Positions 8,381-16,025 of a DNA stretch of 64,000 bases are shown here, in pieces. Source of the stretch: SAR202 cluster bacterium bin90 (GTDB taxonomy: Bacteria > Chloroflexota > Dehalococcoidia > Lucifugimonadales > JADFKI01); NCBI GenBank assembly GCA_002238855.1, contig MPND01000009.1, positions 1-64,000 of the forward strand, given 5' to 3'. Every line of letters begins with the position of its first letter. The stretch's first letter is position 1. The position numbers were made by a program, and so were the translations under genes. Below the pieces are notes generated by a model. It was given only the letters and a program-made list of their open reading frames with translations, did no database searches and was not told the origin of the DNA.

Positions 8381-10033
8381 CTACCTCTGCCGCAGCAGCA
8401 GGTAAGCGAACGCTGCCAGTGCCAACAGACATGTGAATGCCAGGACTATTACAAGAGTAATTCGCTGGCGGGGTGCATTTGTAATGGTGTTCAGAGTGCT
8501 GCGTATGCGGGGGGCAGCATCGCCTAGGAGAGGCAAATTCGGCTGCCGCAAAAATGCTAATGTGCTTGCCGGCGCTGTCGTTGCTGTCGGAATTGGCAAG
8601 GGCGTTTCGGTAGGCGTCACAGTTGCAGTCGCAGTTGGTAGAGGCGTGGCAGTCACAGTCGCTGTCTGAGTAGGTGTGGGTGTTGGCGTAAGGGTATGCG
8701 TAGCCGTGCTCGTAGCGGTTGCAGTGTGTGTTGAGGTGGGCGTCGGCGTGTGAGTCGACGATGGCGTGGCGGTCGGCTCAGGCATCGGCGTGTTCGTTGC
8801 TGTTTCCGTGGGCAGGGGTGTGTCAGTGGGAATGGGTGTTGCCGTATCTCTTCTCCGCGGCGGGCGCGTTGGCTCCGGCGAATTCGTCGCTTCCTGTCTA
8901 GGTTCCTCAGTTGTGGTCGGCGCAATGGTGGATGTCGGAATTGGGGTCGGCGAAGGAATCGGCGTTGCGGTGAGTTGAGGCGTTGCAGTAGGCACAGGCG
9001 TTGACGTAGGACGTGGAGTAGATGTCCTTCTCCTGCGACTCGGCGCCGATGTCGGCTCCGAAGTCGCCGTTGATGTAAGCGTTGAGGTAGGCGTTAACGT
9101 CGGCGTGCCGGTTGCCGTCTGAGTCGGCGATGCGGTCGGCAGAGGCGTATCTGTAGGCGTCGGGGGCACGGTCGACGTCGAGGTGGGCGGTGGAGTTGAC
9201 GTCGGTGGCCGCGAGGTAGGAGTAGAAGTCGGAACCGGCGTGCGAGTTGGCGTATGGGTTGAGGTGGCGACGACAGACATGGTGCTCGTGGGCGTCAGAG
9301 TAGCAGTTCCCGTAGCGGTAGGAGTTGCTGTAGATGTAAATGTGGGCGTGTGCGTAGGAGTAAAGGAAGGAGTGGGAATCGGAGTGGGGGTGTCAGGATC
9401 TGGCGGCGGCGGAGAACCGTCGCAGCCAGGAATAGGACGCGCATTTTCGGGAGGCGTGCCTGGAGCAGCGTCCACCCGCACGGTGAGACAATTTCGCGAA
9501 TCATCTACTATGTGGTCACTCCAGCCAGAATGAAGATCCACGCTTATAGTACGAGGCCCCCATCCTTCCATAACTCTGTACGTCACGATATCATTCGCTT
9601 CACTATTTGCCTCAAATACAGTCGCTATCAGATGTACATTGTCATAGTCGAAGACTCTCACGCCGCCCCTTGCCATGTTCTGCTGTCCATCACCATCCCT
9701 TGAAATACCCACTGTGATCGTTAACTGTGTGCCCTCTCTCACTGGATTAGGCGAAAGACTGATCATCCGAACCACCGGAAGATCGTCATTTTGCTGCGCG
9801 CCGACCATATTGTGAGCCAGCGCAATCGAGTTCGGTGGAGACGTCACGTCCGCGAATGCCTCGCTATCGCGAGGCTCACTTGTGAGAATGGACCATGAGC
9901 CAAGCAAGGTAAGAACCGCTATTGTCGTGAGCAGGGAGGGGATACGCCTCAACGTCGATGAGGAGGCTCCAAGACGACTGCGGACGTGGAAAGAGAAAAT
10001 TACCAGCGCACTCATAGGAGAATCATGCTTCAT
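8381..10033 (-). CDS. Surface-anchored protein with long Thr/Pro-rich linker
   Basis: Exported protein of 550 residues. A charged N-terminus and hydrophobic segment (about 30-50, LLTTIAVLTLLGSW) act as signal or anchor. Residues about 80-200 form an Ig-like beta domain (VRMISLSPNPVREGTQLTITVG ... NCLTVRVDAAPG). About residues 210-490 are a low-complexity TPT/TPTPTPT-type linker interrupted by small basic patches (RRRRTSTPRPTSTP, PPRRRDTATP). The C-terminus has a membrane helix (ITLVIVLAFTCLLALAAFAYLLL) ending in RQR. Such linkers are typical of Chloroflexota surface proteins and probably span the cell wall region. GAGGAGG lies 13 bases before the ATG. The first ATG is used; an alternative at 10015 has no ribosome site. 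The binding partner is unknown. Confidence 0.75.
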   Translation of the reverse strand: MKHDSPMSALVIFSFHVRSRLGASSSTLRRIPSLLTTIAVLTLLGSWSILTSEPRDSEAFADVTSPPNSIALAHNMVGAQQNDDLPVVRMISLSPNPVREGTQLTITVGISRDGDGQQNMARGGVRVFDYDNVHLIATVFEANSEANDIVTYRVMEGWGPRTISVDLHSGWSDHIVDDSRNCLTVRVDAAPGTPPENARPIPGCDGSPPPPDPDTPTPIPTPSFTPTHTPTFTSTATPTATGTATLTPTSTMSVVATSTHTPTRTPVPTSTPTSRPPTSTPPPTSTSTVPPTPTDTPLPTASPTQTATGTPTLTPTSTLTSTATSEPTSAPSRRRRTSTPRPTSTPVPTATPQLTATPIPSPTPIPTSTIAPTTTEEPRQEATNSPEPTRPPRRRDTATPIPTDTPLPTETATNTPMPEPTATPSSTHTPTPTSTHTATATSTATHTLTPTPTPTQTATVTATPLPTATATVTPTETPLPIPTATTAPASTLAFLRQPNLPLLGDAAPRIRSTLNTITNAPRQRITLVIVLAFTCLLALAAFAYLLLRQR

Positions 10034-10340
10034 CGAAAGCAGATGCCCTCCTCATGAGTACGACTGATACAGATCATTAACAGTTACTTACCTTTATTCT
10101 AACCCAAATGGTATTTACTAGACACCAGTAAATAGAAGTACCGTATTGGTATGGTAGAATGCCTCACGAGAATCTGAAGCACTGGATTCTTGTGTTTAAG
10201 TTTCTAGCTTATGTTACGCTCATAGAGCCTTTCACTGCCACTGATTTCAACATTGGAAAATCCCCGCTGATTGAGCGCCCGCCGGACTGACTCCTCTGCA
10301 AATTACAACGGCACCCAGCTGCGAAAGGTCAACAATATAA
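10034..10340. other. Divergent intergenic region, AT-rich
   Basis: About 300 bases between the divergent surface-protein and EamA genes. It is clearly more AT-rich than its surroundings at 10070-10220 and contains the perfect inverted repeat described separately. No RNA gene or further reading frame with a ribosome site is visible. Promoters for both flanking genes probably lie here, but no strong -35/-10 pair stands out. Confidence 0.5.
10112..10134. promoter_or_regulatory. Operator-like inverted repeat
   Basis: TATTTACT, seven bases, AGTAAATA: perfect 8-base arms in an AT-rich divergent promoter region. A second small repeat, TACC-N5-GGTA, follows at 10139-10151. The size and symmetry suit a dimeric repressor, but no regulator gene is adjacent. 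Confidence 0.4.
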
Positions 10341-11276
10341 GTGAGTAAATCCGAAGGGGAAACGCGGCGGCCTGCTGGCCTAATCCCCAGCGGATTTGCA
10401 CTCTTTGTCGCGTCACTATGGGGCGGCAACAATGTCAGCCTCAAGGCGTCTCTGGAATACGGAGCGCCGATGCAAGTTGGCTGGATGCGCTTTATTTTCG
10501 GAGCCGCCGTTTCGGTGGCTTACATGTTTGCCAGGCGTGAGCCGCTCGCACTGGCAAAGCACGAGGTCAGGCCCGTTCTCATAATCGGTCTCCTGTTCTC
10601 CGTGCAGCTTGTGATTATGAACGTGGGACAGGATCTCACATCCGCGGGACACGGTGTAGCGCTGAACTCCACCCTGCCCATCTGGACTGCCACGCTCGCG
10701 CGGTTTTTCATTCCGTCAGACCGGCTGACTCTCTGGAAGGCTGTCGCCTTGTTCGTCTCCTATGCAGGCATTCTGGTCGTAGTATTCGGAGATACCGGTG
10801 TTGATCAGGAAGGTGTCACCATAATCGGAGATGCGCTGAGCCTGATCGCCGCCGGACTGCTTGGATTCCGCATGATCATCCTGTCGAACTTCGCGCAGAA
10901 TGTCTCAGAAGCCAAGCTTATGCTTGGTCAACTCACCATCGGCACAATCCTGCTCCTTGTTGGGAGTTACATATTCGAAAGCCCGGAGTACACCACTGAC
11001 GGCAGATTCTGGCTCGCGCTCTCCTACCAGGGGTTTGTCATCGCCGGCTTTGGTTTCCTTGCGAATGCATGGCTGGTGAAGCGATATCTGCCATCCTCCA
11101 TTACATTCTTCTACTTCGTGCAGCCAGTTGCTGGTGTCATTCTTGCCTGGCTCATTCTCGGCGAGGACCCGGGGCGAGGGCTGATTGTCGGCGTGGCGCT
11201 GCTCTGCGCGGGCGCTCTTGCATACAGCTGGGATTCATTCGCTGTGGCGAGAAGGGCGAGCAAGCGTGGAGCCTGA
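10341..11276 (+). CDS. EamA/DMT-superfamily permease
   Basis: Drug/metabolite-transporter-type permease of 311 residues with about ten membrane helices in two EamA repeats. The first repeat is ALFVASLWGGNNVSLKAS, then GWMRFIFGAA, VIMNVGQDLTSAGHGVALNSTLPIW and LFVSYAGILVVVFGD. The second runs from about residue 165 (LSLIAAGLLGFRM) to ALLCAGALAYSW. Its substrate is unknown. The start is GTG at 10341 with GAAAGG twelve bases upstream; no closer ATG is available before the first helix. It is a single gene with a promoter-containing gap before rel. Confidence 0.85.
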   Translation: MSKSEGETRRPAGLIPSGFALFVASLWGGNNVSLKASLEYGAPMQVGWMRFIFGAAVSVAYMFARREPLALAKHEVRPVLIIGLLFSVQLVIMNVGQDLTSAGHGVALNSTLPIWTATLARFFIPSDRLTLWKAVALFVSYAGILVVVFGDTGVDQEGVTIIGDALSLIAAGLLGFRMIILSNFAQNVSEAKLMLGQLTIGTILLLVGSYIFESPEYTTDGRFWLALSYQGFVIAGFGFLANAWLVKRYLPSSITFFYFVQPVAGVILAWLILGEDPGRGLIVGVALLCAGALAYSWDSFAVARRASKRGA

Positions 11277-11336
11277 GCATTTCTGCAGTACGACAAATAT
11301 TGCGCCTTGATAAGCGCCATAAATCCTCTCTGCCGA

Positions 11337-11365
11337 TTGTACGACTGGGTGTGCTGGGATATACT
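11337..11365 (+). promoter_or_regulatory. Sigma-70-type promoter for rel
   Basis: TTGTAC (11337-11342), a 17-base spacer, then TATACT (11360-11365). Boxes match consensus at 4/6 and 5/6. It predicts a leader of about 45 bases before the rel ATG at 11417. Confidence 0.6.
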
Positions 11366-11416
11366 ATAAGTGGTAGTTTTATGTCCACTCAGCGCGCATT
11401 ATCAATGTGAGGATTC

Positions 11417-13582
11417 ATGGTTGACGCACTCCTCAAAAAGGCGAAGACATATCTTCCTCCCGACAGGCTTGGCATAATCGGGCAAGCCTACACATTCGCT
11501 GCGGACGCCCACGAAGGGCAGGTTCGACGCTCCGGCGAGCCCTTCATTGAGCACCCGCTGCAGACCGCTCTGTATCTTGCCGATCTGAGGCTGGACGCAA
11601 ACGCGCTTGCCGCCGCGCTTCTTCACGATGTCGTTGAAGACTGCGAAGTATGCCTCGAGGAAATCGAGGACGAATTCGGCAAGGAAATCGCCGGCATGGT
11701 CGATGGTGTAACCAAGCTGACCAAGGCGGAGGTGGATGCGGAAGAAGGTAGGCTCCGATTCCTGCAGCGAGGGGCAGAGGTTGACCTGGAGCAGGCTGCC
11801 AGCCTGCGCAAGATGCTGGTTTCGATGGCAGAGGACATCCGCGTTGTGCTCATCAAGCTTGCGGACAGGCTTCACAACATGCGAACCCTGGACGCTCTCT
11901 CTCCGAACAGACGACGAGCGATCGCAAAGGAAACCCTTGAAATTTTCGCGCCACTTGCCCATCGCCTTGGCATCTGGGAGATAAAGTGGCGCCTCGAAGA
12001 CTTGGCATTTCAGCACCTGAACAATGGGGCATACCAGGAAATATCAAGTATGCTTAACGCCAAGAGGCAGGAGCGCGAGGACTACATCGAGAGCGTGCGC
12101 TCCCTGCTTCAGACGGAATTGGACAAGGCGGGAATTGCCGCGGAAGTTACGGGTCGCCCGAAGCACATATACAGCATTCACAAGAAGACGGAAAAATACC
12201 GGCGGCAGAACCTTGGCGTGGACGACATCCACGACCTCTTTGCATTGCGAATCCTTGTCGATTCTGAGAAAGACTGCTACCTCGCGCTGGGCATTGTGCA
12301 TTCCAACTGGCGGCCGCTGCCGGGGCAGTTCGACGACTACATTGCAAATCCCAAGGACAACCTCTACAAGTCTCTCCATACCACTGTGCTGTGCATAGAC
12401 GCGCATCCCGTAGAGGTGCAAATACGCACGCAGGAAATGCACCACCTGGCCGAATATGGAGTCGCGGCGCATTGGCTGTACAAGGAAGGGAATACCTCGG
12501 ACGTTGAGTTCGAGGAGAAAATGACATGGCTGCGCCAGATCTTGGATTGGCAACGCGATGTAAGCAATCCGCAGGAGTATGTCGAGTCCTTCAAGACTGA
12601 CATTTTCAAGAACCAGGTCTTTGTCTATACGCCGAAGGGTGACCTGAAGGAACTACCTGCAGGCGCTACTCCACTGGACTTTGCATTTCGTATTCACACC
12701 GATGTGGGCCATCGTTGCATCGGCGCAAAGGTGAATGGCAAGCTGGTGGCGCTAACCTATCAGCTGCAGAACGGCGACACGGTTGAGATTATGACCAGCA
12801 AGACGGTCAGGGGCCCCAGCCTCGACTGGCTCAATCCCAACCTTGGCTACCTCAGCACCAACTCAGCGCGCACGAAAGTGAGGCAGTGGTTCAACCGGCA
12901 GGAGCGTAGGGCGAACATCGACCGAGGCAAGGATATATTCCGCAGGCAGTTGCGCCGGCTGAATATGGCTATGACGGACGAAGAGCTCGCGAAAGTCCTC
13001 AACTTCAGCAGCACCGACGAATTCATGGTTGCGCTCGGTGGCGGCGACATAACCGTCGAGCAGGTCGTTGACCGCATTGCTGCCCAGGAGTTGCCGCCCG
13101 ATTCAGACTTCGAGAAGATTTACAGCGTGCCCGCTAGCAGCCCCGCCTCCGGAATCGAGGTGCTAGGAGTTGGAGACCTGCTTACCCGGATGGCGAACTG
13201 CTGCACGCCGATACTTGGCGACGACATCATCGGCTATATCACGCGCACGAGGGGCGTTACCGTTCATCGGAGGAATTGCTCTAACATCGTTTCCGAGCGT
13301 GAGGTGGAGCGCCTGATTCCCGTTGGCTGGAGCAAGGCTCACGAACTTTACCCAGTGCGCGTTCGACTTGAGGCGCAGGACCGAGTGGGCCTGTTGCGGG
13401 ATATTACTTCCCTTGTTTCCGAGGAAGGTGTTAACATAGCTTCATGTGTGTCGGAGGAAGAAAAGGACGTCAGCATCATTTCTCTGACAGTCTATGTTGA
13501 CGGAATCAGCCAATTGAACCGTCTATTCTCCAAAATGGAGAGTGTGCGCGGTGTAATTGGAGCAAGCAGAACCAGAGTCTAA
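11417..13582 (+). CDS. rel: Bifunctional (p)ppGpp synthetase/hydrolase (RelA/SpoT, Rel)
   Basis: Makes and degrades the alarmone (p)ppGpp in the stringent response. The 721 residues contain all Rel domains in order. The HD hydrolase (about 30-180) has an intact His70-Asp71 in LLHDVVED. The synthetase (about 230-350) has DDIHDLFALRI, DYIANPKDNLYKSLHTTV and VEVQIRTQEMH...AEYGVAAHW. The TGS domain begins near 388 (VFVYTPKGDLKELPAGATPLDFAF). A zinc-finger-like helical region (MANCCTPILGDDIIGYIT...HRRNC) and a C-terminal ACT domain (RLEAQDRVGLLRDITS) follow. Because both catalytic domains keep their motifs, it should be bifunctional. GAGG precedes the ATG and a good promoter lies upstream. rpsT follows 48 bases later. 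Confidence 0.95.
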   Translation: MVDALLKKAKTYLPPDRLGIIGQAYTFAADAHEGQVRRSGEPFIEHPLQTALYLADLRLDANALAAALLHDVVEDCEVCLEEIEDEFGKEIAGMVDGVTKLTKAEVDAEEGRLRFLQRGAEVDLEQAASLRKMLVSMAEDIRVVLIKLADRLHNMRTLDALSPNRRRAIAKETLEIFAPLAHRLGIWEIKWRLEDLAFQHLNNGAYQEISSMLNAKRQEREDYIESVRSLLQTELDKAGIAAEVTGRPKHIYSIHKKTEKYRRQNLGVDDIHDLFALRILVDSEKDCYLALGIVHSNWRPLPGQFDDYIANPKDNLYKSLHTTVLCIDAHPVEVQIRTQEMHHLAEYGVAAHWLYKEGNTSDVEFEEKMTWLRQILDWQRDVSNPQEYVESFKTDIFKNQVFVYTPKGDLKELPAGATPLDFAFRIHTDVGHRCIGAKVNGKLVALTYQLQNGDTVEIMTSKTVRGPSLDWLNPNLGYLSTNSARTKVRQWFNRQERRANIDRGKDIFRRQLRRLNMAMTDEELAKVLNFSSTDEFMVALGGGDITVEQVVDRIAAQELPPDSDFEKIYSVPASSPASGIEVLGVGDLLTRMANCCTPILGDDIIGYITRTRGVTVHRRNCSNIVSEREVERLIPVGWSKAHELYPVRVRLEAQDRVGLLRDITSLVSEEGVNIASCVSEEEKDVSIISLTVYVDGISQLNRLFSKMESVRGVIGASRTRV

Positions 13583-13630
13583 CCGCCGACGGAAGCACGC
13601 CGTCGGATTCAATTCAGGAGGGCAACAGAA

Positions 13631-13891
13631 GTGCCAAGCGCAAAATCAACACGAGTATCAATTCGGAAGCGCGGTCGCAATCTTCCCCTGCGCACCAGGG
13701 CAAAGACGGAAATCAGGAGAGCGCGCGCGCTCATCGATGCCAGCGACATAGATGAGGCGGAGAAGGCAGTTCAATCCGCCTTCGTTGCGCTGGACAAGGC
13801 AGCTCAGAAGGGTGCGCTGCACGCCAACAACGCATCGCGCCGCAAGTCGCGAATTATGAAAGCGCTGCTAAAGGCGAAAAGCGCGAGTTAA
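13631..13891 (+). CDS. rpsT: 30S ribosomal protein S20
   Basis: Small helical protein that binds 16S rRNA in the body of the 30S subunit. The 86-residue length is normal. Basic N-terminus (PSAKSTRVSIRKRGRN), RTRAKTEIRRARALI, and the family ending GALHANNASRRKSRIMKAL. The start is GTG at 13631 with a strong AGGAGG nine bases upstream; a GTG or TTG start is common for rpsT. It lies between rel and rpsP on the same strand. Confidence 0.95.
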   Translation: MPSAKSTRVSIRKRGRNLPLRTRAKTEIRRARALIDASDIDEAEKAVQSAFVALDKAAQKGALHANNASRRKSRIMKALLKAKSAS

Positions 13892-13925
13892 TGCAAGCGC
13901 ACAAAATGGAAGGACTTTCAACACA

Positions 13926-14273
13926 ATGCTCAGGATGAGATTGAGAAGGGTCGGCTCGAAGAACCAGCCGAGCTACCGCATAGTCGTCGCCGATTCAAGG
14001 GCGGCGCGAGACGGTGCATTCGTGGACTACTTAGGACACTACAATCCACGCACCGAACCGCCCACTGTTGTCATCGACGAAGAGAAGGCTCGCAAGTGGC
14101 TCAGCGTGGGCGCAAAGCCTTCCGATGCAGTGCAGCGAATAATCGACAAGATGGGCGATCCACAGGAAGCGCCCACAGCCGAGGTGGCTGAGGAAGCGGA
14201 ACCCGAGGCAGAATCGGGTGACGCCGCTGATTCCGAAGCCGCCGACGAGACGGAGACAGCCAGCGCCGAATGA
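13926..14273 (+). CDS. rpsP: 30S ribosomal protein S16
   Basis: Assembly protein of the 30S subunit. The N-terminal 80 residues are canonical (RLRRVGSKNQPSYRIVVADSR, DYLGHYNPRTEP, EEKARKWLSVGAKPSDAV). The C-terminal 35 residues form an acidic Ala/Glu-rich tail (EVAEEAEPEAESGDAADSEA), a common extension in this group. AAGGAC precedes the ATG. The final codons overlap the khpA start (ATGA, 4 bases), so translation is coupled. Confidence 0.95.
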   Translation: MLRMRLRRVGSKNQPSYRIVVADSRAARDGAFVDYLGHYNPRTEPPTVVIDEEKARKWLSVGAKPSDAVQRIIDKMGDPQEAPTAEVAEEAEPEAESGDAADSEAADETETASAE

Positions 14274-14500
14274 AAGACATAGTCGAGTATATCGCAAAGG
14301 CAATCGTCTCCCAGCCAGATGACGTCGTGGTCACCGAGGAAGAGGAAGACGACGGGCTTATCATTCTTCGCCTTGAAGTGGCGCCGCCCGACAAGGGCAA
14401 GGTGATAGGTCGGCAGGGAAGGGTGGCGCAGTCTATGCGCGCGCTGCTTCGTGTTGCCGCCGTCAAAGACGGCACGAGAGTCATCCTCAAAATTGACTGA
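14270..14500 (+). CDS. khpA: KH-domain RNA-binding protein KhpA
   Basis: Single KH-domain protein of 76 residues (formerly YlqC). It binds RNA and in other bacteria pairs with KhpB/Jag. The KH signature is GKVIGRQGRVAQSMRALLRVAAVKDG, preceded by the usual MKDIVEYIAKAIVSQPDDVVVTE strand-helix. It overlaps rpsP by four bases and precedes rimM, the classic rpsP-khpA-rimM order. trmD and rplS, which usually follow, are absent here. Confidence 0.92.
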   Translation: MKDIVEYIAKAIVSQPDDVVVTEEEEDDGLIILRLEVAPPDKGKVIGRQGRVAQSMRALLRVAAVKDGTRVILKID

Positions 14501-14521
14501 TCGCCTACTTCCTGCACTCTC

Positions 14522-15043
14522 ATGCCCTCTACCGACCAGGCACCCATTGGCCAAGCACCGATAATCGTAGGTAGGATTCGTGCGGCGTGGGGAATTCGGG
14601 GTGATGTGAGCGTCGAGGTGCTGTCGGATGCCCCGAACCGCTTCAAACCGGGCGGTGTGCTGCGGCTCAAGGGCAAGCCTGAGCGCGTTGAGCGCTCCCG
14701 CAAGGGCAAGCGTGGACTACTCGTTAAGCTGGACTCCGTCAATGACCGTACACAGGCGGAAGAGCTTGTTGGCGAAGATCTGACAGTGCTGCCTGAGCAG
14801 GTCGAACCACTACCCGACGGCTCATACTATCATTTCCAGATTCTTGGCATGCGCGTGCTTACAGACGAAGGCGAGTACCTAGGCACCGTCGAAGAGATTA
14901 TCGTAACGGGCGGAAACGACGTGTATGTCGTTCATGAGGAAGGCCGCCGGGACATCCTCATACCCGCATTGCCGGATGTCATAATTGACGTTGACTTGGA
15001 AGCTGCCGAAATGAAGGTCAGCCTCCCCGACGGGCTGGTCTAG
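14522..15043 (+). CDS. rimM: 16S rRNA processing protein RimM
   Basis: Assists maturation of the 30S head through S19. The 173-residue length is normal. N-terminal RimM barrel (IIVGRIRAAWGIRGDVSVEVLSDAP, KGLLVKLDSVNDRTQAEELVG in outline) and a C-terminal PRC-barrel half (YYHFQILGMRVLTDEGEYLGTVEEIIVTGGNDVYVV, DILIPALPDVI). The ATG has no clear ribosome site, and khpA ends only 21 bases before it. Its TAG stop interlocks with that of the convergent dapA-like gene in a CTAG at 15040-15043. Confidence 0.93.
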   Translation: MPSTDQAPIGQAPIIVGRIRAAWGIRGDVSVEVLSDAPNRFKPGGVLRLKGKPERVERSRKGKRGLLVKLDSVNDRTQAEELVGEDLTVLPEQVEPLPDGSYYHFQILGMRVLTDEGEYLGTVEEIIVTGGNDVYVVHEEGRRDILIPALPDVIIDVDLEAAEMKVSLPDGLV

Positions 15044-15948
15044 TCTGCCGCTTCCATCGCTTCAGGCACTTTCACTTCCGCCTTGAACTCCTTGACCATC
15101 CTTTGTATTGTCGCGGCTTCCGCATCGGGCAGGGCAAGCCTCGGCGGACGTGGGTCTCCGATAGGCATGTCGACTGCCGCCATCGCGCACTTGGTGGCTG
15201 ACACATACTTGTCTCCAGCGATGGCATTCAGCAGGGGAATCAGGCGGTTGTAGAGATTCAGCGCCTCGTCGCTCCTGCCCTCGTCCATCAGGCCGCAGAC
15301 CGCCGCCGACTCCGCCGGCAGGAAGTTGCCGATGACCGACACATACCCCTTCGCGCCCGCAGCAAGCGACTCGAACGGATGGTAGCCCGCAAACACCGAA
15401 ACCCTGTCGCTGATGCGATGGATCTCCCGCACTCGCGAGATGTCGCCGCTGGACTCCTTGATGTAGCGCACATTCTCCAGTTTCCCTAGCCGCGCCACAA
15501 ACTCCGGACGCAGGTCAACATTGGCAGTGCTCGGGTTGTTATAGACCATTATTGGAATGGACACGGCGTCACTGATGCGCCTGAAATGCTCGAACAACTC
15601 GTCCTCAGTCGGACTGGAATAGTATGGCGAGATGATCATCAGCCCGTCCGCGCCAATTGCCTCGGCCTCAATTGAATAGCGCACCGCCTTATCCGTCCAC
15701 TCGTCCGCCGTGCCGATCAGCACCGGAACACGCCCGTCCGCGGCCTCCACGACCGTCTCAACTATCTGAGTGCGCTCATCGTCGCTGACCGACAGGAACT
15801 CGCCAGTGCTGCCAAGCGGAATCAGCCCGTGCGACCCGCTCTCAATCTGCCAGTCAACGAGGCGGCGCAGCGCGCTGGTGTCGATGGCGCGTCCACCTGC
15901 AGTGAATGGCGTTGCTAGGACGGTGTGGCTGCCTCGGAATTGCGTCAT
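15040..15948 (-). CDS. Dihydrodipicolinate synthase / N-acetylneuraminate lyase family protein
   Basis: Class I aldolase-type TIM barrel of 302 residues. Family marks: VLATPFTAGGRAID, PLGSTGEF (carboxylate-binding), VPVLIGTA, MIISPYY, MVYNNPSTANVDL with the catalytic tyrosine, and the Schiff-base lysine in YIKESSGD. Start ATG 15948 has AAGGAGCG upstream; 35 further codons are open but encode a Pro-rich non-family stretch. It could be DapA or one of the many paralogs for keto-acid or sugar-acid cleavage. No lysine-pathway neighbour supports DapA. It is a single gene, convergent with rimM. Confidence 0.8.
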   Translation of the reverse strand: MTQFRGSHTVLATPFTAGGRAIDTSALRRLVDWQIESGSHGLIPLGSTGEFLSVSDDERTQIVETVVEAADGRVPVLIGTADEWTDKAVRYSIEAEAIGADGLMIISPYYSSPTEDELFEHFRRISDAVSIPIMVYNNPSTANVDLRPEFVARLGKLENVRYIKESSGDISRVREIHRISDRVSVFAGYHPFESLAAGAKGYVSVIGNFLPAESAAVCGLMDEGRSDEALNLYNRLIPLLNAIAGDKYVSATKCAMAAVDMPIGDPRPPRLALPDAEAATIQRMVKEFKAEVKVPEAMEAAD

Positions 15949-15980
15949 AGTAGTGCGCTCCTTGTGGCTGGGACGGGGGC

Positions 15981-16025
15981 TAACAGGATATACAGGATGG
16001 GTAGGATATTGGGATTTAGGATGGG
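15981..16025. repeat. Short degenerate AGGAT repeats
   Basis: Five near-tandem copies of an 8-9 base unit around (C/T)AGGAT or GGGAT (reverse strand ATCCTGTAT, ATCCTACCC and similar). They lie between the dapA-like start and the 3' end of the HsdR_N-like gene and run slightly into the latter. No coding role is evident. Confidence 0.5.

Noticed and set aside
8433-9533. Several Val/Gly-rich forward reading frames opposite the TPT linker
   Set aside because: They arise because ACN/CCN-rich repeats read as GTN/GGN on the opposite strand. No start signal supports them.
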